Source of the DNA: Zingiber officinale
Taxonomy: Eukaryota > Streptophyta > Magnoliopsida > Zingiberales > Zingiberaceae
DNA: 64,000 bases
Direction of reading: 5' to 3'
Assembly: GCF_018446385.1 (NCBI RefSeq)
Contig: NC_055986.1
Location: 75,043,659 to 75,107,658 of the forward strand
The notes under the pieces are model-generated. The model worked only from the letters and a program-made list of their open reading frames with translations. It did not search any database and was not told the origin of the DNA. Numbering within the stretch: position 1 is the stretch's first letter; the number at the start of each line of letters is the position of its first letter. Below, one piece after another: positions 55,975 through 64,000 of the stretch. Position numbers and translations under genes: made by a program.

Positions 55975-56713
55975 GTCTGACTGGGAGTGTAGAAGTAATA
56001 TCCTTAGTTTCCTTGGGATATCCGATGAAATAACACTTGTCAGATTTGGGTCCTAATTTGTCTGAGACTTGACGTCGTACGTAAGCCTCACAACCCCAAA
56101 TCCTCATGAAAGACACCTGGGCATCTCTCCCAGTCCATATCCTATATGGTGTCTTTATCACGGCCTTGGATGGAACTCGGTTGAGAATGAAAGCTGCCGT
56201 GTCTAGAGCATAGCCCCAAAGGTATGTCGGAAGATCTGTGTGACTCATCATAGATCGTACCATATCTAATAAGGTACGATTCCTCCTTTCGGATACACCA
56301 TTCCACTGTGGTGTTCCAGGAGGAGTGAGTTGGGATAGAATCTCACACTCAGCTAAATAGTCACGAAACTCATGGCTTAAGTATTCACCACCTCGATCTG
56401 ATCGAAGTATCTTAATACTCTTGCCAAGCTGGTTCTGTACTTCATTCTTGAATTCTTTGAACTTTTCAAAGGATTCCGACTTATGTGTCATCAAGTACAC
56501 ATAACCGTATCTACTGAAATCATCAGTAAATGTGATGAAGTACCTATAACCACCTCTAGCAGTGACATTGAAAGGGCCACATACATCACTATGTATGAGT
56601 CCTAACAGATCAGTCGCTCTCTCGCTGTGCCCACTAAAGGGAGTCTTGGTCATCTTGCCTCGTAGGCATGACTCGCATATCTCATATGATTCTAAATCAA
56701 ATGAGTCCAGCAA
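55975..56713 (-). pseudogene. Copia B integrase, frameshifted
   Basis: Integrase inserts the cDNA into the genome. From the first in-frame Met: GAG-pre-integrase tail (YEICESCLRGKMTKTPFSGH), then the rve core with the three acidic residues in HSDVCGPF, TDDFSR and PQWNGVSERRNRTL contexts. A one-base loss near 56010 (after GYPKETK) puts the end of integrase out of frame with RT; the shifted reading continues to 55796. The zinc-binding HHCC start lies upstream of 56713 in disrupted frames. Confidence 0.88.
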
Positions 56714-57077
56714 ACCATCCTTATGGAGCTGGGATAAGCGCTTGTCATTTATATGACCTAAGCGACAGTGCTAGAGATAGGTGTGGTTCATATTGTTCGA
56801 TTTGAACCTCTTAGTACTAACGTTATAGATAGAGCTCTCAAGGTCTAGAATATAGAGTCCGTTCATCAGAGGCACTACAATAGAACATATCGTTTAAATA
56901 GAGAACAACATTTATTCTTTATTATAAAAGAATCCTTTCTTGTCCAAACAAGAAATTGATATAATGTTCTTAGTCAATGCAGGGCACATAACAACAATCG
57001 CCTAACTCTAGTATAAGCCTGAGGCGAGATAGAAAATAAGTCCCTGACAAAGAAGTGCTCCATTGCCTACCGTAGGT
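56714..57077 (-). pseudogene. Copia B protease-integrase junction, degraded
   Basis: This should hold the protease end and integrase zinc finger. Only fragments are readable (for example the QLHKDGLLDS stretch just upstream of 56713). Short deletions and stops have removed most of it. Confidence 0.55.
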
Positions 57078-57589
57078 CTATCTCGCCTTTGTCAATGTTC
57101 TGCTATTTCTCAGTGCTTGTACATTAGTACAAATGTGCGAAGCACATCCGGTATCTAATACCCACGACGAAGAAATAGAGAGGTTGACTTCTATAACATT
57201 TATACCTGAAGTAGAAATCTTATTTCTCTTCTTGTTAAGATCTTCCAGGTGTCCTGTGAAGTTCCTCTTCCAGTGCCCTGCTTGTCCTTGATATAGTTGA
57301 CGAAGATGTGCAACCATATCGTAAGCACCCATCAACTCATGTTGCTTCTGAAGCTCAGAGTTAATGGTTGCGAGCATTAGACAGGACACATCTAATGCGT
57401 TATCTTGATGCTTCTTGTAAGCATCCCGGTCAGCTCGCGTGGCAGTGGCAGGAGGAGCCTCCGGAATGGGCTGCTCCACTGAGTGAGAACTATTCTCAGG
57501 TTCCTGTACCAGTCCAGGAAATTTGCTCCGTTGAGCTTGCCCTTCTTAAGGACAGATCGCAGGGAGAAGGAATTCGTGTTCGACGTCAT
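57078..57589 (-). pseudogene. Copia B Gag-protease, deleted and frameshifted
   Basis: The start MTSNTNSFSLRSVLKKGKLN (from 57589) is followed by a frame change near 57480, where H has an extra ~15 bases. The second frame (57479-57078) carries the middle of Gag, then LYQGQAGHWKRN, the same internal deletion as in H. It ends with the protease active-site region SWVLDTGCASHIC. The aspartic protease DTG triad is present, but the frame stops ~20 residues later. The nucleocapsid knuckle is destroyed (no leading Cys pair, last Cys replaced by Phe). Confidence 0.88.
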
Positions 57590-59239
57590 GGTTATCTACA
57601 ACAGAAAATTTGTAAAAATAAATATCATATTCTTTAAAAAACATTTAATTAGGCCTTTAATTAAATGATGCTCCCACTGAATTCTATAATTCTTGTGGGA
57701 CAAGATCCACATCATACTAACCCTTGAGTTAGCTTTGGCTAATACGCCCAAGGCTTAGCTCTATGCAACTCTTGTTTATAGAATCAATATCCGCATTTAT
57801 ATTAAAACTCGAGTTAGCTTTGGCTAATACGCCCGAGAGTTAATATAAACGTGATATTGTCCTACCTTTCCAACTATTGGAAGAATGCCTATAGTTGACT
57901 CGATCCAATCGAGTAACTAGGAATACTCAATCTAATTGAGTTTGTATTCACCCATGTGTTGATAGGCGGGACCAAGATTGTCCCTCCGTACCTACCAAGA
58001 TAATATGTATTGCTCTGCTTTGGCAGATTCAACAATACATGTGATCGAGGTAGTGATAGGTATCACGGCACGGTTAGGCATTTAGAGTTGGTTCGATCTA
58101 GATCTAATCTAATCAAGAAGGATGCATCTTGTGCACGACTTAGATCTAATCTAATCGCAAGGGTGCATCATGTGCACGACTTAGATCTAATCTAATCGTT
58201 AAGGCACTAATTAATTAATTAATTATTAAACATGCATCAGATACATAACAATTAATTAATTAATCTATTTGTGATTTAGTCATGGCCCTACTATGATCTT
58301 CTCAAGCCAATGAGAAGATCGAATGGTCAACCTAGGGTCAACAGCTTCTCCAAGCTTCTCCCTTTGACCACCTTGTGTTGCTCGTGCCCGCCTCGGAACT
58401 CCGTCTCGTGTGGACCCTCCACCGCTCCAATTTGTACATTACAATTTGAAACTCGAGTTACATTCGAGTCTAAATCTAATTTACAACTAGAATAAGAGAA
58501 AGGCACGATGCGCAGGCCGTGGAAAAAAAAATAAAAATACAGCACACACAATCATATGACGGCACGCAGGCCGTATTATGAATTACAACACAAATCCAAT
58601 CTTATTGGGTATTTTGGCCATGACTATCACAAATTAATATATAATTCAAAATTATATATTTTTCATAATTTTTTCTGTAATTTTAAAAATATTTTTTACA
58701 ATTTTTATGAGTAAAATTTCCCGGCGGTCCCGTTTAGCGGTTTCGGGCGCAATCGCGGAACGGATCCCCTTGCGGGGCCCAGGGGCAGCGCCCCTACCCG
58801 CTATCTAACCATCGCGAGGGTTCCTTTGCGATCCAACAGCGCCTAAACCCGCTGTCCCAAAATGATTTGGGTCGAGACATTGCCGTTTCGGAAAAATCTT
58901 CCCGGCGGGTTCGTTTTTAACGATTTCGGGTGCAATCGCGGAGCAAATCCCCTTGCGGGGTTAGGGGCAGTACCCCTACCCACGATCTAACCATCGTGAG
59001 TTGCTCCTTTGCGATCTAATGACACCCGACCCCGCTGTCCCAAACGGATTTGGGGCAAAACGAAGCTGCTTAAAAGAAAACTTTCCGGTAGCCGAAGCCT
59101 ACAAGTGCCGAGACACTTGTGCTTCATTTCTACGGAAAAATTACTCATAAATACTCTAAAAACTCAATTTTTACAGAAAATCACGGAAGGTATATTTTTC
59201 ATAAAAATACAAACGAACTCGTACAAGTCTTTGCACGTG
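57590..59239 (-). other. Copia B leader with hairpin array
   Basis: A 1650-bp leader aligned with that of H. Hairpin arms include 57694-57698/57707-57711, the GC-TTTG-GC hairpins at 57723-57752 and 57796-57849, and 58005-58012/58033-58040 with inner 58014-58018/58023-58027. The 58296-58321 hairpin has 10-bp arms GATCTTCTCA/TGAGAAGATC. Changes relative to H are compensated at several stems. 58720-59085 is a tandem duplication absent from H. Confidence 0.75.
58720..59085. repeat. ~181-bp tandem duplication in B leader
   Basis: Copy 1 from CCCGGCGGTCCCG at 58720, copy 2 from CCCGGCGGGTTCG at 58901. Each has GGTTTCGGGCGCAATCGCGG-like sequence, a CCCC-TTG-CGGGG hairpin, an AGGGGC-AG-CCCCT hairpin and a CGAT-CTAACC-ATCG hairpin. 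The H leader has one copy. Confidence 0.85.
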
Positions 59240-59251
59240 GCTCTGATACCA
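59240..59251 (-). other. Primer binding site of element B
   Basis: TGGTATCAGAGC on the minus strand, one base from the LTR edge at 59253. Confidence 0.93.
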
Positions 59252-59252
59252 C

Positions 59253-61211
59253 TGTTGGGTTCTTCGGCCCGCGAAGAGTCACCCAAAGCCATGGATCTCG
59301 TGCAAAGATTCGTAAACAAAATTATCGAAAAACCTTTTCTTGTACAATTTTGTAAAAACTTTAGATCTACACTAAAGTTAAGATCATTACCCTTGTAGCG
59401 AAGCCCTTCGCGTTCCCGCTTGTCCAAGATATCGCCGGATCTCTAGTTGTCAAAGTAGACAACCTCTATATGTATCCACACGGACACAAGTAGATGGAGA
59501 TGACCAAAACACAAGGTGTGCTAGCACCAATGGAGTGTTCGGCCAAGGAATGGGAGAAGGAGAAGAGAGAGCACCCAAGGGAGAAGAAGAGTGAATGAAT
59601 CAATATGAGGAAAATCAAAAAAACCCCTTAGCCATCAAGTGGCCGGCCACTCTAGGAGGTGTAAAACCCCCACAATAATTCCAATTAATGTGGAGACCAT
59701 TAAGAGTTGTAACCCCCATGAGGTGACACTCTAGGATGATGTGGATCAACACTATTGGTCCACATCTTGCCACCTCACTAAATGACATGGCAACAAGTGT
59801 AACCTCCTCATTTAATGTGGGCCGGCCACATTAAATGCTATGGAGGCTTGTAACCTCCATGAGGTGGCACACATTGATGATGTGGAGCAATCCTATTGGT
59901 CCACATCTTGCCAACTCACTAGTGATGTGGCAAAAAGTCAAGTCAAACATGACTTTTTCTCTTCCTCTCAAATCAAGTCAAACTTGATCAAATCTCTCTC
60001 ATGGTTGATATAATCCAACCATATGATTCAAGCCAACTTAATATAATGAATCTAATTCATTAAATTAAGTTGATTTAATGAGTCATAATCTAAATTAGAC
60101 ACATTAAATACATGAATCAACTTGAGTCCAACTCAATTAGCCCAATTTGGATTACTCTTAATCCAATATGATTCATCAAATGAATCTAATCCTCTTGGTT
60201 CATCATATGAACCAAATCTCCAACTAATTGTCCTTAGTGTGTGACCCTATAGGTTCTTGTAACGTTGGAAATGCCCTAAACCCATTTAGGAGCATAAGTA
60301 ATGAGCGGTATCTAGCAACACATCATTATTACTCAAGTTACAAGAATGTCGAGATCCGACATCACCTTGTGACTACCAATTGTGACTCCTCACAAAATAT
60401 GTCAAATGTCCTTCTATCCTTGATATCTAGATTGATCAATGTGAGGCATAGACCGTGTCATCCTCTAATCAATCTAAATCTTGAACTCCAAGTAGACTCA
60501 CTCGATCAAATGAGCTCAACATCTCATGTTGACTCATTTGGGCATGGCCATGCACTTCGTGGTCTAACTCTATCAAGAATATTGATGTCGCTCCCGTCAT
60601 ATGGGAGGGATAGATCCCATCTACATCACTCACATCCCTCTGCATAATTTATTACATACCCAGTAATCGCCTTTATAGTCCACCCTGTTACGGGTGACGT
60701 TTGACGAAACCAAAGTACATAACTCCTTATGTAGGGATCCATGGTGACTTCAGGTCAAAGGACTAATAGTCATACTAATAGCCACATGAGAAAGTATATG
60801 ACACTCATATAACGATCCATGATACTTTCTCATGGCGGGTCATTCAGTATACATTCTCTAATGCATACCCATGTGTCAGCTTGATATCTCTATATCCATG
60901 ACTTGTGAGATCAAATCATCGAACTGACCTACATGCTAGTCTTATTGTATTAACATTGTCCCTGAATGTTAATACTCGACTAGGAATGATTTAGAGTAGT
61001 GTTCCCTATATCATCTCACTATCGATTCAACCAATCGATTGATATAGGTAAGAACCTTTCTACTCTAGGACGTTACTATACTTATTTTATCTGGCACTAA
61101 TACAAATAAGCATAATAACCAAAAATCAAATGCCTTAATATATATACATGAATATGATATACATAAGTCCATACAATCATCAAATGATTGGCTCTAGGGC
61201 TCTAACTAACA
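59253..61211 (-). repeat. 5' LTR of element B (1959 bp)
   Basis: Nearly identical to 52138-54123. The main difference is loss of the AAAACCGCTTTTTCGCGTCG stretch near the edge (59274). Followed by TSD TTCAC. Confidence 0.93.
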
Positions 61212-61216
61212 TTCAC

Positions 61217-61453
61217 TAACCAGCTCTTTCCATCTGCCTAACTTCACTCACTAGGTCTTTCACCAGACTTCACTCACCAGGTTTTTCCCACTGCCCGACT
61301 TCACTCATCGGGACTTTCCATCTGCCTAGCTTCACTCACCAGGACTTTCACCTAGCTTCACTCACTAGGATTTCCTAGTCAAGTATCCAATCAATCTTGA
61401 CCTACTTGACTCTCCTTCATAATCTCCCCACATGAACAATTGCACCTGTAATC
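61217..61453 (-). repeat. 5' LTR of element A, piece 2
   Basis: Resumes the A LTR after B within the CCTGGCTTCACTCACCAGG mini-repeats and runs to TAATC (61449-61453), the target duplication of solo LTR C. Confidence 0.88.
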
Positions 61454-63447
61454 TGTTAGGATCCTTTGTACGGCTAGAGAGGGGGGTGTGAATAGCCGAC
61501 CCCAATTCGTTCGATTCTTTCTACAATGTCGAGTTAGCGCAGCGGAAATAAAACAATAGAAGCGACAAAGAAAGAAATCAAACCTCAAACTCGATGGATG
61601 TAACGAGGTTCGGAGATTAGGGCTCCTACTCCTCGGCGTGTCCGTAAGGTGGACGAGTCCGGTCAATCCGTCGGTGGATGAGTCCCCGGAGAACCGGCTA
61701 ATATAAACTCCTTATGGGTGGAGAAACCTCGCCACACTCTTTTGCAACAGCAAACAAAGGAGTACAACAATGGAGAAAACAAACAAGAACAATAGAAATT
61801 GTAATACACTTGCTTGCCTCTTGTTGTCGACTGGAACCTTGGTGAAGCAGCAGCTTCTCGGATCCAGCAGCTAGAACACCAGCAGGAAACTCACGCAGAG
61901 CTTCGACGAGTTCAACAGAACTCAGCACAATGAGAGCTCAACCAAAGCTCAGCAGGAAGCAGAAAAGATTCAGCAGAAGAAGAGCAAGAAACGCTTGGCT
62001 CGCAGCCGTAGCCCTCCTTTTATAACCTGCGAAGAAAGCGAAGAAAACACAGAAGAAATCTCGCAACGGCTAGTGCTCGATCGGTCGGGACCGATCAGAC
62101 CTATTCGATCGGTCCCGCATCGATCAGCTTTCTTCACGTAAAGCTGCCCACCTTCGCGGTTCGATCGGTCCGGACCGATCACCGGATCGGTCCACGCACC
62201 GATCCCAACCTCAGCGACATCATCTCTGATCGGTCCCCGCATCGATCAGATGGCCTCGATCGGTCGTGGACCGATCACCGCCTCTTTGCCTCGTTGCCGA
62301 TCGGTCACCGATCGATCAAGAATCAACAGAGCTTGCCAGATCCGATCGGTCACCGCACCGATCGAGCAACAGTATCACCGGATCGGTTTGGTGACGATCC
62401 AGCTTGTTTGGCCCAAACCAAGTCCCAAGACTTCCAAACCAATATCCGGTCAACCTTGACCTATTGGTACTTCATCCCTAACATCTGGTCACTCCCTCCT
62501 GCTAGAACTCCTCGCCAAGTGTCCGGTCAATCCCTTTGACCTACTTGGACTTTCCAACACCGTAAGTCCGATCATCCCCGATCCATCCGGATTTTCCTTG
62601 GCTTCACTCACTGTGACTTTCACCGGCTTCACTCACCAGATTTCCACATTGCCTAACATCCCAGTTAGGACTTTCCCACCGCCTCGGCTTCACTCACGTG
62701 ACTTTCCACCCTGGCTTCACTCACCAGACTTTCCACACTGCCTAACATCCCAGTTAGGACTTTCTCATTCACCTAGCTTCACTCACTAGGATTTTCACCT
62801 GGCTTCACTCACCAGGATTTTCCACACCGCCTAACATCCCAGTTAGGACTTCCCATTCACCTAGCTTCACTCACTAGGATTTTCACCTGGCTTCACTCAC
62901 CGTGATTTTCCCGAATGCCCGGCTTCACTCACCGGACTTTCACCTTCACCTAGCTTCACTCACTAGGATTTTCACCGATTCACTCACCAGATTTCCCACC
63001 ACGGCTTCACTCACGTGACTTTTCCCGTGCCAAACTCCCTGCTTGGACTTTCCCCGCCAAGTCTCCATACTTGGACTTTTCGCGTGCCAAGCTCCCTGCT
63101 TGGACTTTTCCGTGCCAAGTCCCCATACTTGGACTTTTCCAGTGCCAAGCTCCCTGCTTGGACTTTTCCGTGCCAAGTCTCCATACTTGGACTTTTCCCG
63201 AATCAGGTCAACCAGGTCAACCTTGACCTACGGTTGCACCAATAATCTCCCAAACATCTATTCTTGTCCCACATCAAGAATAGAACTCTCTCACGAGTGT
63301 CAAACATCAACATGCAACACAACTAGGTCAACCTTGACCTAAGGTTGCACCGACAATCTTCCCAAGTCAAACATCAAAATACAACTCGAGTCACGTCAAC
63401 TCGAGTCGGGTCAACCAGGTCAACCTTGACCTAAGGTTGCACCAACA
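61454..63447 (-). mobile_element. Solo LTR C (element F family)
   Basis: Plus-strand edges TGTTAGGATCC and TTGCACCAACA, with TSD TAATC on both sides (61449-61453 and 63448-63452). It is the reverse complement of the F LTR in order: C-rich box (61485), TATA region (~62020), GATCGGTC/GACCGATC zone (62080-62400), mini-repeats (62590-63200), and the GGTCAACCTTGACCTA-rich start. No internal domain, so it is a recombination remnant. Many small deletions interrupt the palindromes and mini-repeats. Confidence 0.92.
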
Positions 63448-63452
63448 TAATC

Positions 63453-63570
63453 TTCATGTATTGTCTCAATGTATTGTCAAACATCGAAACCTAAACATCA
63501 AGACTCAAGCTTGAGCCAACTCAAGCTTAGTCAAACAGGTCAACCTTGACCTAGGGATATTGCACCAACA
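63453..63570 (-). repeat. 5' LTR of element A, piece 3 (LTR start)
   Basis: Matches 41970-42097 and ends TTGCACCAACA at 63570, followed by TSD GTAAA. Confidence 0.92.
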
Positions 63571-63703
63571 GTAAAACCAACTTATGTTGCTGTTTTCTTT
63601 ACTTGCTATTACTCCGCTGTGTTTTACTCGATTATTTTTAAATGATAGTGAAAGCCGCAAGTGATCACCCCCACCCTCCCTCCTAGCACGTCCCGATCCT
63701 ATA
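63571..63703 (+). repeat. 3' LTR of element D, right part
   Basis: Continues D after element A. The CACCCCCACCCTCCCTCCTAG box and CCCGATCCT near the end are the same kind of LTR end as in A and F. The last bases read ATA instead of ACA, so the edge is approximate. Confidence 0.7.
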
Positions 63704-64000
63704 GTATAGTGTTAGTCTACATTCTAAATATATATAATATAAGAATAATAGAGCTATGTAATAGTAAAATACTCAGAAAAGCAATAAAAAAATCAGGATT
63801 TAAATTTCAAATAGGATGAATAGGTTGAAAGTCAACTTTTGAGTGTGTAAATCAATTGCGGAGCTAGACGATGATGGAATAGCAATGGTTTGGAGATTTT
63901 TAATGTAACGACTCGACCCCTCGGCCCCTTGGGCGGCCACACTAGCGGCCCAACTGGCGGCCCAACCTTGGTCCCTTGGGAGGCCATAATGGTAGCCCAA
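63704..64000. other. Flank with possible start of another LTR
   Basis: 63704-63900 is AT-rich non-coding. At 63904 TGTAACGACTCGACCCC resembles a Ty3-type LTR start and is followed by GC-rich GGCGGCCCAAC-like repeats (63935-64000) to the window end. Too little remains to classify. Confidence 0.35.

Larger units (their letters stand above)
52138..61211 (-). mobile_element. Element B: complete Ty1/copia retrotransposon (9074 bp)
   Basis: LTRs 52138-54123 and 59253-61211, TSD TTCAC (52133-52137 and 61212-61216), tRNA-Met primer site, long leader, gag-protease, integrase and RT-RNase H in the copia order. The LTRs are very similar, apart from a ~27-bp deletion near the right LTR edge. The recent insertion still cannot be autonomous: gag is deleted internally and frameshifted, protease lies in a truncated frame, and integrase is frameshifted relative to RT. 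Confidence 0.94.
40246..63570 (-). mobile_element. Element A: gag-only Sirevirus-like retrotransposon hosting E, B and C
   Basis: Flanked by TSD GTAAA (40241-40245 and 63571-63575). Minus strand: 5' LTR in three pieces (50874-52137, 61217-61453, 63453-63570), primer site, gag, non-coding tail, polypurine tract and 3' LTR 40246-42097. Without the three nested insertions it is about 8 kb. Same layout as element F, with diverged sequence. Confidence 0.92.

Noticed and set aside
63904..64000. Annotating a Ty3 LTR at the right edge
   Set aside because: Only ~97 bp remain and the start motif alone is not sufficient; reported as a possibility only.

Overview
The window is nuclear DNA from a flowering plant, probably a monocot. 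It is almost entirely nested LTR retrotransposons around one recognisable host gene. Three things point to a plant: an intact plant-type PEX11 gene (12285-12938, minus), many LTR elements with plant-type primer sites (TGGTATCAGAGC, initiator Met tRNA; TGGCGCCGTTGCCGGGGA, typical of Tat/Athila Ty3 elements), and a CACTA transposon end. The PEX11 coding sequence is GC-rich inside AT-rich flanks, which suits a monocot. The retroelement style reminds me of Zingiberales, but the sequence alone does not prove it. No tRNA, rRNA or CRISPR was found.

Layout. 1-5413: the 5' half of a minus-strand Ty1/copia element (H), with a Ty3-like solo LTR (G, 1557-3171) inserted in its leader. 5414-8261: a CACTA remnant ending in a TIR, followed by a ~183-bp tandem array (8262-8995) and AT-rich DNA. 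10371-13526: the gene-bearing island with PEX11, a 58-codon membrane-type ORF and an exon-like remnant. 13527-16085: fragments of three other LTR families.

16086-36661 is a first nest. Copia-family pieces I and J surround a non-autonomous Ty3/Tat-type element (T, 18206-27099) whose 3' LTR is rearranged. A complete gag-only Sirevirus-like element (F, 28571-35516, TSD AGTCT) lies inside J. J ends in an LTR fragment in the wrong orientation. 36662-39118 holds an LTR fragment (K) and the 3' internal end of another Sirevirus-like element (D).

39119-63703 is a second, four-level nest. The 3' LTR of D is split by element A (40246-63570, TSD GTAAA, minus strand, gag-only). A in turn contains a 4.1-kb solo LTR (E, 44886-49011, TSD TATTC), a complete copia element (B, 52138-61211, TSD TTCAC) and a solo LTR of the F family (C, 61454-63447, TSD TAATC). 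Each insertion is confirmed by a 5-bp target-site duplication.

No element encodes a complete working set of proteins. F and A keep only gag. T keeps one unusual acidic ORF. B keeps RT-RNase H and integrase, split by a frameshift, and has a gag with an internal deletion. Movement of F, A, T and the H/B family would have needed proteins supplied by relatives.

The most novel signal is in the long leaders of copia elements H and B. They are chains of perfect hairpins, several with compensatory base changes between copies. Second is a shared LTR layout in which each family carries its own short palindrome array just upstream of the TATA box.
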